Virus record (IMG/VR): IMGVR_UViG_3300008107_000276
Location: 1-28,979 of that record
Source: a virus
Strand: one strand, 5' to 3'
Length of the DNA: 28,979 nucleotides
Part shown: one piece after another, positions 1 to 8,468 of the stretch
Numbering within the stretch: the first letter of the stretch is position 1
Layout of the letters: each line of letters opens with the position of its first letter
Notes under the pieces: generated by a model
The model's input: the letters and a program-made list of their open reading frames with translations, nothing else
Told to the model about the DNA's origin: nothing
The model's database searches: none
Program-made: the position numbers and the translations under genes

Positions 1-216
1 AATATTTTTTTCTTTGTGGATATTGTGCGCTAGTTCCTCAATTTTACTTTCTAATTTGTCAACTTTTTGTGCAACCTGGTCTATTTTTATAGTGTGTATA
101 TCCTCCAAGGATTGCACCCGCTTTTCTAAGTTATCAACTCTCTTGAATAAGTAACTGTAAGCAACTACTAAAGCGCTGCCAATAGTATTAAATAGGTATT
201 GTATATCAAAATTCAT
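1..216 (-). CDS. Membrane-anchored coiled-coil protein, C-terminus beyond window
   Basis: Open from an ATG at 216 to the window edge (72 residues visible, stop not seen). Residues 6-24 are hydrophobic (LFNTIGSALVVAYSYLF) and would span the membrane. From residue 26 on the protein is charged and heptad-like (VDNLEKRVQSLEDI, then KLESKIEELAHNI), so a coiled coil would project from the membrane. It follows the 3-TM protein by 7 nt, at the end of the structural block where lysis genes often sit. An accessory holin or spanin-like role is possible, but nothing seen here proves it. Confidence 0.6.
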   Translation of the reverse strand, partial: MNFDIQYLFNTIGSALVVAYSYLFKRVDNLEKRVQSLEDIHTIKIDQVAQKVDKLESKIEELAHNIHKEKNI

Positions 217-223
217 AGGGGTA

Positions 224-562
224 TTATTTGCGGAAAAAAACTTTAAAACCTACATAGTGAATATATAAAAATAATAATGCTGTTAATGTATAATCAATAA
301 AGCTATAATCCTTTAAAAAATAGGCAAGGAAAAATAGCAAGTAAGTAAGTAAAATTCTCAACCAATCAAACACGTGCCATGCGTTTATTACCGCTCCGAT
401 TTTCTTTTCTATCCAACTTGGATTAATGTATAGTTTGCGCCAACTTTCTCTATCCCAAAAATAACCTAGTGATTTAAGGTTGTTATAAAACATAATACGG
501 TCGGTAATGCCTTTACACGCTCCAATCGTAAATGAAATAATAAATAATAATGCCTCAATCAT
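224..562 (-). CDS. Small integral membrane protein (about 3 TM)
   Basis: 112 aa. Hydrophobic stretches lie at about residues 2-16, 66-82 and 87-105. Between the first two is a conserved-looking polar segment rich in aromatic residues (GYFWDRESWRKLYINPSWIE). The start overlaps the stop of the 39-aa basic protein as ATGA, so translation is probably coupled. Position after the fibre genes and beside another membrane protein suggests a lysis or envelope function such as a holin, but I do not recognise the family. The gene call is firm; the function is not. Confidence 0.6.
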   Translation of the reverse strand: MIEALLFIISFTIGACKGITDRIMFYNNLKSLGYFWDRESWRKLYINPSWIEKKIGAVINAWHVFDWLRILLTYLLFFLAYFLKDYSFIDYTLTALLFLYIHYVGFKVFFRK

Positions 563-678
563 CTGCCTTGTCTATTATAAGGTTTTTTATTTTCGTGTTT
601 GTTCAGTTTCTTTTTTGCCACGCCTTTTTTACGTGTGCCAAAAGATTTTTTAGTGTTGTGTGATGTACCCTTTGCCAT
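559..678 (-). CDS. 39-aa highly basic protein
   Basis: ATG at 676-678, TGA at 559-561, 39 codons. It begins MAKGTSHNTKKSFGTRKKGV and ends KKPYNRQGR, with about one third Lys or Arg and almost no acidic residues. The start shares a base with the upstream stop (TAATG) and the stop shares four with the downstream start (ATGA), the junction pattern used throughout this operon. That spacing is the main reason to call so short a gene. Its composition resembles small ribosomal or nucleic-acid-binding peptides. No function can be assigned. Confidence 0.6.
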   Translation of the reverse strand: MAKGTSHNTKKSFGTRKKGVAKKKLNKHENKKPYNRQGR

Positions 679-893
679 TAATGTTCAGTGTTTAATTCAA
701 TTTCAATTGGTTCTCCTAAAACGCTAGTCCATTTCTCACTGTATACAATATAGTAATAGCCATTAGGATGCTGTTTATAACTTGTTTCATCAAACTTTGT
801 TAAACCGCCTTGTACGGGTAAGCCGTGATGAACGTTAAGATAATTCATTGCTTCATCGGCTATTTGCTTGGTATCAAATTTATGTACTAACAT
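678..893 (-). CDS. Small conserved-looking hypothetical protein
   Basis: 71 aa, soluble, with a balanced charge and a Tyr-rich centre (HPNGYYYIVYSEKWTSVLG). It starts 2 nt after the adhesin stop and overlaps the 39-aa gene by one base. The compact alpha/beta-like sequence and location after the fibre genes suggest a virion accessory or chaperone role. I do not recognise a named domain. Confidence 0.55.
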   Translation of the reverse strand: MLVHKFDTKQIADEAMNYLNVHHGLPVQGGLTKFDETSYKQHPNGYYYIVYSEKWTSVLGEPIEIELNTEH

Positions 894-895
894 AA

Positions 896-2692
896 TTAAA
901 ATGTTCTATAAAATGAGTTTAAATCAGTTCTAATATTAGCATCATTAGACGATTGGTTTGTATTGTCAATACACATTTCTGATACAAAACCAACTAACCT
1001 AAATGTATTATTTCCCGCTCCACCCAATTGTAAATTAAATGATGAGTTTGATGTACTTGGAGCAACTGTTTGTGTATTGCCTTGTAATGCTGCACCGTTA
1101 TTAATTCTACTTATGCTCCTATTTGCAGCAGTTGAATTATCGGCATCAAATTGAGATGTGTAAATACAAACTTGTTGTGGTGACAAGGAGTTGTTGTTTA
1201 TTGATGTAATAGCATTTGCCCCAAGGCCATTTGCTACTTGTATTCTTGTAGCATTATTTAAAGGGACAGAGGCTCTATCATCATACGTTATTGTAAATCC
1301 AATATTAGAACCATTCACAGCGTAGTTACCAATCAATGCATATAATGCGTTAGGGTCTGCAACCTTGCCAAATTCTGCAACTCCATATACATAAGATGAA
1401 GTTCCATTATGAATAAAATTGTATAATGATGTTGAACTTGAAACAATTAAACTTTGAGTGCCACTAAAATCCATTGCTGGCCTTGCCTCTGCTCCAACTC
1501 CTGCACCTGTGCGCTTAATTATAACTCCTGCACTAACAAATTGTGGTTGTTCTAGTGGTGTTGATTGAGTAAAGTGTCTTGTGCTACCATCTTGCGCATA
1601 AAGTGTTACAACAAATGCGTTATTAGCACCAACCCATGATGTAATTGCAGCTTCATCTAATAATCCTGATGTTGTTACACCAAAATTACTTTCTGCATTA
1701 TCATTACTTCTTCGTAATCTAATTATTGCGCTACCATAGTAAGCTCCTCTTAATAGTCTTGATGCTGAATATCCATTATACATTGGATACTTGTCAAGCA
1801 TAGTTAAAAATACAGCAATAGTATTGCTTGTTGCATTTGCTGAACCTGCTGCATTGGTAGCTGTAACCACGCAAGTAATATTTTGTCCTGCATCAGCAGC
1901 AACTAAAGCATAAGTAGAAGCCGTTGCGCCTCCTATATCTACACCACCCCTTCTCCATTGGTAACTAAAGGTAGGTGTAGGAATACCAGTCCATGTACCG
2001 TTTGTGGTGCTAAGTGTTTGTCCTACTACTGGCGTTCCACTTATCACAGGCGCAGCCGTATTAACAGGTTCTACCGCATTAACCGCACTTACACTATTAC
2101 TACTTGCCACGTATGCACTTGTTCCGTAGGCATTAGTACCCCTCACTTCAACTCTAATTGTAGTACCATCATCAGCCGCTTGTATGGTGTAGGTTGAATT
2201 TGTTGCTCCCGATATTGGTACTCCGTCACGTGTCCACCTGTATTCATAAGTAATTGTAGGTGTTCCAGTCCATGTTCCAATACTTGCAGTAATTAACGTG
2301 CCTGTTACCCTTGTTCCACTTGGGCTTAAAGTTGGTGCTACCGTGTTAACTGGCCTTGTACCAACAACTAAACTATTGCTTGTTGTTGCGCTTGCACTAC
2401 CTTGTGAGTTAGTAGCGGTTACTTCGCACGTAATAACTTTGTTAATGTCAGGGCCTGCTGTTACATACTCATTACTTATACCGAGTTGAACGCTTACACC
2501 ATCGGCTTTAAAGTTATATTCAAAGGATGGAGTAGGATAACCAGTCCATGTTCCTTTATTACAAGTAATAGTAGAACCTACCAAACCCGTTCCAGTTAAT
2601 GAAGGTAAAACCACATTTACGGGCGCAGCTGGCGTTGGCGGTTCGTTATTACGCCTTGCAAAAATACTTAAATTAGTATTCGTTAAAATCAT
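896..2692 (-). CDS. Tail fibre / adhesin: three Ig-like domains plus a lectin-like C-terminal domain
   Basis: 598 aa. After a short N-terminus and a Pro-rich linker there are three repeats of about 90 residues (about 24-110, 112-206, 208-295). Each contains GTWTG-x-PT or a close variant, an aromatic strand and a VTATN-type closing strand, which is an Ig-like beta sandwich. Residues about 300-598 contain SASRLLRGAYYGSAIIRLRR, a W-x-G-A-N-N-A-F-V-V-T segment and a QP-x-F-V strand, resembling the concanavalin-like module related to the GH54 arabinofuranosidase catalytic region. The likely role is receptor or glycan binding at the tail tip or on the virion. Enzymatic activity is not implied. The start overlaps the upstream stop as ATGA. 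Confidence 0.75.
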   Translation of the reverse strand: MILTNTNLSIFARRNNEPPTPAAPVNVVLPSLTGTGLVGSTITCNKGTWTGYPTPSFEYNFKADGVSVQLGISNEYVTAGPDINKVITCEVTATNSQGSASATTSNSLVVGTRPVNTVAPTLSPSGTRVTGTLITASIGTWTGTPTITYEYRWTRDGVPISGATNSTYTIQAADDGTTIRVEVRGTNAYGTSAYVASSNSVSAVNAVEPVNTAAPVISGTPVVGQTLSTTNGTWTGIPTPTFSYQWRRGGVDIGGATASTYALVAADAGQNITCVVTATNAAGSANATSNTIAVFLTMLDKYPMYNGYSASRLLRGAYYGSAIIRLRRSNDNAESNFGVTTSGLLDEAAITSWVGANNAFVVTLYAQDGSTRHFTQSTPLEQPQFVSAGVIIKRTGAGVGAEARPAMDFSGTQSLIVSSSTSLYNFIHNGTSSYVYGVAEFGKVADPNALYALIGNYAVNGSNIGFTITYDDRASVPLNNATRIQVANGLGANAITSINNNSLSPQQVCIYTSQFDADNSTAANRSISRINNGAALQGNTQTVAPSTSNSSFNLQLGGAGNNTFRLVGFVSEMCIDNTNQSSNDANIRTDLNSFYRTF

Positions 2693-2955
2693 TCTGAATA
2701 ACCCATTAATGAACCACTTGCAACACCCGCGCTGGCTATTGGATAGCCTTTGGTAGTTATTACCGTTCCTGCTCTTAATGTTACTCCACTAATAGCATAA
2801 TCAGTAATTAAATTGTTACCCGCTGTATCGGTTAATAAATCAATTACCGCGTCATCATGTACTATAATAGTGTGGAATTTTTGACCAGTAATTGAACTGG
2901 AGATATATTTTTGGCCTCTATGACCGCCTGCTATTTGTTCTATAACTGTACTCAT
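2689..2955 (-). CDS. Small structural protein upstream of adhesin
   Basis: 88 aa, predicted beta-rich (ITGQKFHTIIVHDDAVIDLL, then GVTLRAGTVITTKGYPI). The protein is short, Gly/Thr-rich, and lies between two fibre-type genes, so it may be a small tail-tip, fibre-connector or decoration protein. Four-base overlap with the adhesin start suggests coordinated synthesis. No named family was recognised. Confidence 0.55.
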   Translation of the reverse strand: MSTVIEQIAGGHRGQKYISSSITGQKFHTIIVHDDAVIDLLTDTAGNNLITDYAISGVTLRAGTVITTKGYPIASAGVASGSLMGYSE

Positions 2956-2959
2956 ATTA

Positions 2960-3436
2960 TTAGTTAATTTTATTCATTGAAATTATTACCGGTTCGGTTG
3001 GATTGCTATGTACGTTAATGAAAAGTTTTAATGTTCCATTTTCAATAGTATATGATCTTAAGTTTACATCAAATCCATTATACTTCACAGTTAACTGTAA
3101 AAAATCTCCATTGTTAAGAAACCCGCCTGTATTTATTGTTATTTGTTTATTACCTGTACCGCTTGGAATATTGGAGATAGATAATATACAATTTGCTGAA
3201 ACTAATGTACTGCCGCCTTGTGCATTAATACCTATAACGCTGATAGACTGTTTATCCTGTTTTTCATCAATACTTGCAATGGTCGCATATACGGTATCAA
3301 ATGAAGTCTTAAATAAACTGTACACCTTTTGCAAAGTGGTTTTTTTATTCCCATTTTGCAATACTGGAACTTGGTCGGTTAACTGATTATTAGTTACCTC
3401 TGTATATCCTGAATATAGTTTTTTACTTGCTGCCAT
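2960..3436 (-). CDS. Probable tail fibre / virion appendage protein
   Basis: 158 aa. The N-terminus (residues 1-60) has LYSGYTEVTNNQLTDQVPVL and a helical segment, followed by a beta-rich region with many Asn, Gly, Ser and Ile (residues 65-158), typical of short fibre or collar proteins. It overlaps the preceding gene by one base (TAATG) and lies directly upstream of the adhesin pair. Assignment rests on composition and location only. Confidence 0.45.
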   Translation of the reverse strand: MAASKKLYSGYTEVTNNQLTDQVPVLQNGNKKTTLQKVYSLFKTSFDTVYATIASIDEKQDKQSISVIGINAQGGSTLVSANCILSISNIPSGTGNKQITINTGGFLNNGDFLQLTVKYNGFDVNLRSYTIENGTLKLFINVHSNPTEPVIISMNKIN

Positions 3437-3945
3437 TATTCCTGCGTTAATAACACCCCTGTCTCATCGGTTAAAAAGTTTCCTTGTTCATCCATTAAAA
3501 ATACAGGTTCGTCTACTTTATAACAAATATTGAAGTCATTTACCAATTTAACGGTAGCTGTTAATATCCAACCTGTGGCCTCGGTATCAAACTTTTCATC
3601 ATAGAAATCCTGAAATCCAATCGTGTTTTCATCCAGTATAAATAAGTCATTTTCGGCCCTCAATTCAGCGGTTAAGTCCTTAGCTACTTCTAGCATATCT
3701 GAACTTACATCGTATTTATTGTTATCTCCTTTGTTGACTAAATCCATTAAGATAATAGACAAAGGCAGGGACATAACCACACCCGCCTGCGTTACTTGCC
3801 CGCCAACCATACACAACGCCACAGGGAAATCCAACTCCGTGTTACTGTCGGCCTCGCTTTCCCATTCGTATGACTTAATTTTTGGATGTGCTAAACACTT
3901 TGTTTGCAGCCAATCCTTTATCTGATTTATCGTTGCTGATTGCAT
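3436..3945 (-). CDS. Candidate tail terminator / neck protein
   Basis: 169 aa. An N-terminal helix (residues 1-20) is followed by an alternating alpha/beta region with VALCMVGGQVTQAGVVMSLP, a central helix (DMLEVAKDLTAELRAEND), and a strand pattern ending GWILTATVKLVNDFNICY. This arrangement and its place after portal and connector fit the tail-terminator/head-closure group found in siphophages. The last 20 residues repeat FLMDEQGNFLTDETGVLL, a short beta hairpin. Annotation is by pattern and context. Confidence 0.45.
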   Translation of the reverse strand: MQSATINQIKDWLQTKCLAHPKIKSYEWESEADSNTELDFPVALCMVGGQVTQAGVVMSLPLSIILMDLVNKGDNNKYDVSSDMLEVAKDLTAELRAENDLFILDENTIGFQDFYDEKFDTEATGWILTATVKLVNDFNICYKVDEPVFLMDEQGNFLTDETGVLLTQE

Positions 3946-4018
3946 TTTCTTTTACTTGTGAAATAAATGACATTAACTTATTGAAGTTATCCTTTTTTTT
4001 GCTGCCTATTTTTCTCAT
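3875..4018 (-). CDS. Possible 47-aa overlapping small protein
   Basis: ATG at 4016-4018 overlaps the connector stop as ATGA, matching other junctions in the operon. The frame runs 47 codons to TAA at 3875-3877, so its last 71 nt lie inside the following gene in another frame. The product is Lys-rich at the start (MRKIGSKKKDNFNKLMSF) with no recognised domain. It fills the only notable gap (3946-4014) in this part of the operon, but it may be chance. Confidence 0.25.
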   Translation of the reverse strand: MRKIGSKKKDNFNKLMSFISQVKENAISNDKSDKGLAANKVFSTSKN

Positions 4019-4569
4019 GGGTTGTTGTATTTCTCTTGCAAAGTCTTTTTTCTTTGTTGGCCCAAATAAATGCCACCATAACTATACATACTATCAACGG
4101 GCTTCATTTCGTCAATCTCTCCTGTAGTAGTAAAGTATGCTGGGTATAGCTCTTTATTGGCACATAAATAATCAATTAAACGTTGAGCGTAAAACCTCGC
4201 AGTTTGAAGTTTCTTTGCAGCCAACTTTTCAATCTCATTCAATTCAATAGGTGCGCTATTTTCTGAACTCTTTTTCATTATGCCTTTGTTTTCCCACTTG
4301 TACGTCATGTCATAAGGCATTTCAGCAAGTAAGTAATAAATCATAGTTGGCTGTATGTATTCTTCAATTAACGTACTATTTAAGGCCGTTACTGTGCCAT
4401 TAGTTATTTGGCTATTTAACTCACGATAAAGATTAGTACCAATAATAGTTTGAATGTACATATCTTCAACCGTTTTTAAGTTGGCTAATATGTATTTGAA
4501 ATCAACGTTACCATTAATAACGCTATTTTCTTTCAAGTAATCTTCAGTTATAAATATTGCTGTTCTCAT
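4015..4569 (-). CDS. Head-tail connector, DUF6712-like
   Basis: 184 aa from the ATG at 4567-4569. This start gives an ATGA overlap with the portal stop and keeps the conserved beginning (MRTAIFITEDYLKENS); a longer reading from 4596 would overlap the portal by 31 nt and is less likely. The protein is mostly helical, with DMYIQTIIGTNLYRELN and IQPTMIYYLLAEMPYDMTYK, patterns I know from the DUF6712 connector family of Bacteroidota phages. Its probable role is to sit under the portal and join head to tail. A position immediately after the portal gene supports this. Confidence 0.6.
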   Translation of the reverse strand: MRTAIFITEDYLKENSVINGNVDFKYILANLKTVEDMYIQTIIGTNLYRELNSQITNGTVTALNSTLIEEYIQPTMIYYLLAEMPYDMTYKWENKGIMKKSSENSAPIELNEIEKLAAKKLQTARFYAQRLIDYLCANKELYPAYFTTTGEIDEMKPVDSMYSYGGIYLGQQRKKTLQEKYNNP

Positions 4570-6497
4570 TTTTCTGCTACTAAAACTGCGTTCCAAATAT
4601 GTCTACATGATGGCCTGTGATTTCCATTAGGCAATGTCAACCAACCGCCCCTAAAAGTCCAAACATCATAGCCTAATTCCGCACTAATATTGTTGATATC
4701 CTCACGGCTAAAATATTTATTTGACTTAACCAACGCTTCGCAAAATCCACGGGTTCTACCATCAGGCAAAATATCAGGGCCGCTTGCATCTGGTCTTTTA
4801 ACATACTCATAGACCGTGCGCAACTTTGCCAACTCTCTATTTGGTTGCAACTCGGTTAAGAGCAAACCACCCAACTCAGTTAATTTATAAGCCCCGCTTT
4901 CGCGATCTGTTACAATTAATTTTTTGCCCTTAAGTTTTTCTTCAGTTTTGGCTTCAATTTTTGGATTTTGCCCTTGGGCAATTTTTTTCAATATCCCTTT
5001 TTCGTACTCATTTACACCTTGCTCTTTTTGGATTTCATTAAATGAAATATGAAAGGTGTCCATATCAGCCATACTTAGGTGTTTAACCTGCACCGCATTT
5101 AACTTTTCAAACTTTTCTTTTAATGAACCGTATTTGCTAAAAACAGCAATTTCTTTTACATCATTAAATTTAAATTGCGCTGGCTGAGTTTCAGGTATTA
5201 TCCCTCCATCCTCTTTAGGAGGCAAGGCTACTAAACCACGAATCTCATTTGGTGTCATTGATTCAAGTACCTTATTCGCAACTAATGGGCTTAAAGAGTT
5301 AATTGCATCATTTGTAGCGTTTAAGTTAGTCTTAATATCAATAGCTTTAAATCCATACATTTCGCGTATCTCATCCTTAGTTAATACCTGAGACATTACG
5401 TTTTCACTCATTTGCATTTGCATAGGCACAAATGGCAATAATTCAAATCCAGTCGGCAAGCCTTTTAATGTACCTAATTCGTTTATTAAGTTTTCAAAAT
5501 GTAATACGCGTTCCTCTACATAGGTGTTTTTAAACAATTCAAACGCTTCTAATAACTCATTACGGCCTCCTAATTGGCCTTCTACCCTTACACCAAATAA
5601 CATCGGACTTGGAATCTTATGGGCAATAAATATTTCCTGTTCGGTATCTTTGCGTAACTGAGAAAACTGGTCTCCAAAATCACCCGCACTTAAATCGGTT
5701 ATTGTGGTTGCACGTTCCGTACCGTCATTAAATGCAAGCATAAATTTACCTGCATTTTCATCCGAAGTAAACTTGTCCTGTACGGCTCTTTCTATATCGT
5801 CCTGTTCTTCTGCGCTTGGTAATCCGTTGTTAAAGTTGATTATCTTATTAGCAAAAAACCCGTTTCTTAAATTGTTCAAATGGAAATTGCTCACCCTTGC
5901 ATCGGTTTCAATCGCTGCTAACCCTTGTGTGTATTCAGGCTGTGGGTATATGCCTATATTTGGACGGTAGCAGGTGTATAAGATAATACTTTCACTTTGA
6001 TACGAACCATCAAATACAGGATATTCTCTCACGGCCTTTTTAGGCTTGCCCGTTTTAGCCGTTTCCCATTCATCACTAATGGTCACCGTTTTGCAGTCTT
6101 CACTTAAACGAACCTTTGATATATCTACATGATAGTAAGAAGCTGGTTTATCTTTTAGAATATTAGGCACTACCAATATAGCATACCCACCAAACAACTC
6201 ATAATCTAATGCTAATTTCTTTAATAATACTTCGAGTGTATCATTTGGATTTGCTTTGTTTATAAACTTGTCAGTTTCTGCTGTTGGGTTAGTGTGAATT
6301 ACTCCACGCCCTACTACATAACTGGCTTTACCTGTTACAATAGCACCATGCTTTGCACTTTCGTTAAATAGCTTAATTAACTTTTGCGGATAGTCATTAA
6401 ACTTTCCCCAAAACACCCATTTCTGATTTCCCTTTTTTTCTTGAAAATCCTCTACCTTGGTTACGGCTAATTTTATTACTTTAATATTATTGCTCAT
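4566..6497 (-). CDS. Portal protein with extra C-terminal domain
   Basis: 643 aa. The N-terminal 400 residues follow the phage portal layout: a WGKFNDYPQKLIKLFNES segment, a clip-to-wing region with LFGGYAILVVPN, and the conserved motif around IPSPMLFGVRVEGQLGGRNE (about residues 300-320). Portals form the dodecameric ring at the capsid vertex through which DNA is packaged. Residues about 560-643 look like a separate module with RGFCEALV, EDINNISAELGYDVWTFRGG and a closing PSCRHIWNAVLV. A Cys/His-bearing tail of this kind also occurs on minor head proteins. The gene overlaps the 126-aa gene by 11 nt. Confidence 0.75.
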   Translation of the reverse strand: MSNNIKVIKLAVTKVEDFQEKKGNQKWVFWGKFNDYPQKLIKLFNESAKHGAIVTGKASYVVGRGVIHTNPTAETDKFINKANPNDTLEVLLKKLALDYELFGGYAILVVPNILKDKPASYYHVDISKVRLSEDCKTVTISDEWETAKTGKPKKAVREYPVFDGSYQSESIILYTCYRPNIGIYPQPEYTQGLAAIETDARVSNFHLNNLRNGFFANKIINFNNGLPSAEEQDDIERAVQDKFTSDENAGKFMLAFNDGTERATTITDLSAGDFGDQFSQLRKDTEQEIFIAHKIPSPMLFGVRVEGQLGGRNELLEAFELFKNTYVEERVLHFENLINELGTLKGLPTGFELLPFVPMQMQMSENVMSQVLTKDEIREMYGFKAIDIKTNLNATNDAINSLSPLVANKVLESMTPNEIRGLVALPPKEDGGIIPETQPAQFKFNDVKEIAVFSKYGSLKEKFEKLNAVQVKHLSMADMDTFHISFNEIQKEQGVNEYEKGILKKIAQGQNPKIEAKTEEKLKGKKLIVTDRESGAYKLTELGGLLLTELQPNRELAKLRTVYEYVKRPDASGPDILPDGRTRGFCEALVKSNKYFSREDINNISAELGYDVWTFRGGWLTLPNGNHRPSCRHIWNAVLVAEK

Positions 6498-6867
6498 TCG
6501 TATATACTTTATTCGTTTGTACTAAATTAGTGTAGTATGTTTCTGTGTATGGTTCAGCTATTACTTGTACTTTGCCATATTCAATCGGTTCACCAACTGG
6601 CACTAATCCGTTGCGCTCTTGATAAATTTTGTATTGATAAAATCCACTCACAAAATCAACCACCCCGTTATATAAGTCTTCGGTTGCGCTATCTAAAATA
6701 TAAAATACTTGATATTGTGCGCTTGTAGTGTAATTAGCAGTAAAGTATTTCTTTACAAGTGTAGTTGCATTTTGAACCTCGAATAAATATTGAGGCACGG
6801 TAACAGTTGTCTTTTCTGCAAGAGTTAAATATACCTCGTTAAGTTCGCCTTTGTTAATGCTAATCAT
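6487..6867 (-). CDS. Small virion-associated protein between tube and portal genes
   Basis: 126 aa from ATG 6865-6867 (MISINKGELNEVYLTLAEKT). An in-frame ATG at 6906 would put 13 hydrophobic residues in front but would lie in the terminator hairpin, so the inner start is preferred. The protein is beta-rich, with FLFEVQNATT-like strands and a central GFYQYKIYQERNG, a layout seen in small phage proteins next to head genes in Bacteroidota phages. A head-decoration or head-completion role is possible. It overlaps the portal start by 11 nt. Confidence 0.5.
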   Translation of the reverse strand: MISINKGELNEVYLTLAEKTTVTVPQYLFEVQNATTLVKKYFTANYTTSAQYQVFYILDSATEDLYNGVVDFVSGFYQYKIYQERNGLVPVGEPIEYGKVQVIAEPYTETYYTNLVQTNKVYTNEQ

Positions 6868-6900
6868 ACTAATAAAACAAAAAACATTGATTATTTTACA

Positions 6901-6933
6901 AAACAAAAAGCCACCCCGTTAAGAGTGGCCTTT
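6901..6933 (-). terminator. Intrinsic terminator, leftward
   Basis: Read on the minus strand, a 7-bp stem (GCCACTC with GGGTGGC, one G-U pair) closes a short loop, with bases paired between 6910-6916 and 6923-6929. It is followed by five T (6909-6905), a G, then four T. It lies 24 nt beyond the stop of the tube-protein gene and before the next start, so it would reduce transcription into the portal part of the operon. Confidence 0.7.
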
Positions 6934-6953
6934 AAACAATTAGAAAATATGGA

Positions 6954-7454
6954 TTAAGCTGTGAGTGTGGCGTATGTTGCTGAAGTGATTTCTACCATTG
7001 ATAATTCTTCTTTACCTGTGAACACCAACGTATAACCATTCATATCTCCCATGGCTTGACCTGTTACGGCTGTTCCCGATTTAGTTAAACCGTTGTTCCA
7101 ACCCAATAACCAGTACTTACCATTTCTATCAGCTACAACCACATCTAAACGGGCTTGTGCTAATATTCTTAATTCATTACGGGTAGTAGTGTTTAGTTTA
7201 TGAAGCATTACATTTAGTACTTGCTCATAAAACACCGTTCCATTTACATCGTTTTCGTTTTCTGTTTCAGTAAACGAGGCAGTCTCAGGACGAAATTCGT
7301 ATTTGTACCAACCACTTGTAGCAATAGCACTCACAACATTTGCTGAGGTAAGTGTAATATCGTTAGTGCTTGGGTGCTTACGTAATTTCAACTCCTTTAT
7401 ACCACCAACCGAATTACGGCAGTCAACTGTGATATTTGTTGTTAAATTACACAT
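6954..7454 (-). CDS. Candidate major tail (tube) protein
   Basis: 166 aa. It has a beta-rich fold pattern: FYEQVLNVMLHKLNTTTRNE, then LDVVVADRNGKYWLLGWNNG and GYTLVFTGKEELSMVEI. The RNGKYWLLG and TLVFTGKE motifs are ones I associate with abundant tail or head-tail proteins of Bacteroidota siphophages. The gene follows the capsid gene by 45 nt and is followed by a terminator, as expected for a highly expressed structural protein. A head decoration protein is the main alternative. Confidence 0.5.
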   Translation of the reverse strand: MCNLTTNITVDCRNSVGGIKELKLRKHPSTNDITLTSANVVSAIATSGWYKYEFRPETASFTETENENDVNGTVFYEQVLNVMLHKLNTTTRNELRILAQARLDVVVADRNGKYWLLGWNNGLTKSGTAVTGQAMGDMNGYTLVFTGKEELSMVEITSATYATLTA

Positions 7455-7499
7455 ATTATTTTAAAATATGGGGCGGTATTTCACGCCCCTTGTTAATTA

Positions 7500-8456
7500 T
7501 TAAGCTACTGTGATTACTTGACGAACAATTTGTTCAGGGTAGTAAACTTGAACACCCATCATACCCTCTAATGCGAAACGCACTTCGCGGTTATCTTGTG
7601 AATACCACATATCCATCAAGGTTGATTCAAATGGGTTGTCTACACCGATTACAAAGTTTGAAGCCTGACCAGCCCAGATTCTGTTTGAGTTAGTCAATCC
7701 GTTTAACGCTACAACTTTAACGTTAGTGCCTGGGTGTACGATTTCAAAACTTGGAGTTCCACCTTCAACCGCTGCATTTCCATTGTAGTGGAATAAGTTT
7801 AATTGACGTAATCTTGTCAAGTATTCGCGGAAACGAGGCATTGAGATGTAAACTTGGGTATCTTCTTTATCGATTACCTCAGCTGGGATAGCGTTAATAA
7901 CACCATCGATAATATCAAATGAAGTTGAAATTGACCATGCAGAAGTAGCAGGATTGAAAGAGTTAGCCGAAGTAGCTACGTCTAAAATCTTGTTAAATCC
8001 GTCAAACTTATTCAAGTTCGCATCACCTGAACCTGTATCACCTTGCCAAATTGCGCGCTCGATAATTTCACTAAAACGACCTACAACACCATCCATAAAT
8101 ACTGATTCTAATTCAGTTGGCATTGATTGGTTAGCCTGTTGACCAACTGGTAAATAAGCGCGTGTAAAGTAAGCCTCAAGGTCTTTAATACAAAACGGCA
8201 TATTGATTTTGTACGAACCAGGGGTTAAAGTACGTTGTGTTAACGCTACGCTGTTAGCGGTAGTAGTAGTCCAACCACATCCACCTGCTTGTAGTGAAAG
8301 ATTAACAGCGGCACGGTTTAAGGTTGTTGCAACTTTATATCCTTGCTCAACTGTGAAAGTACGGATTGATTTCGAAGTGAAAAATGCGCGCAACTTTAAA
8401 GCGGTAGCATTTTGTTCTGTGTAGGCTGTAAGCCCTGCTAAATTAAAACTTGACAT
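7500..8456 (-). CDS. Major capsid protein
   Basis: 318 aa, the usual size for an HK97-fold capsid subunit without a long delta domain. Its neighbours (protease and scaffold upstream) are those of a capsid gene. The sequence shows an N-terminal arm (1-60), a long helical spine region with LESVFMDGVVGRFSEIIERA (about 112-135), an alpha/beta A-domain with VYISMPRFREYLTRLR, and a C-terminal strand set ending VRFALEGMMGVQVYYPEQIV. It would self-assemble into the icosahedral shell. Context is the strongest evidence. Confidence 0.75.
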   Translation of the reverse strand: MSSFNLAGLTAYTEQNATALKLRAFFTSKSIRTFTVEQGYKVATTLNRAAVNLSLQAGGCGWTTTTANSVALTQRTLTPGSYKINMPFCIKDLEAYFTRAYLPVGQQANQSMPTELESVFMDGVVGRFSEIIERAIWQGDTGSGDANLNKFDGFNKILDVATSANSFNPATSAWSISTSFDIIDGVINAIPAEVIDKEDTQVYISMPRFREYLTRLRQLNLFHYNGNAAVEGGTPSFEIVHPGTNVKVVALNGLTNSNRIWAGQASNFVIGVDNPFESTLMDMWYSQDNREVRFALEGMMGVQVYYPEQIVRQVITVA

Positions 8457-8468
8457 TGTTATAAATTT

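Noticed and set aside
896-1800. Arabinofuranosidase enzyme in the adhesin C-terminus
   Set aside because: Only the concanavalin-like fold pattern is seen; catalytic residues of GH54 could not be identified, so binding rather than hydrolysis is stated.
963-2489. Three plus-strand open frames inside the adhesin gene
   Set aside because: They mirror the low-stop, Thr/Ala-rich coding strand of the adhesin and show no leader or protein-like pattern.
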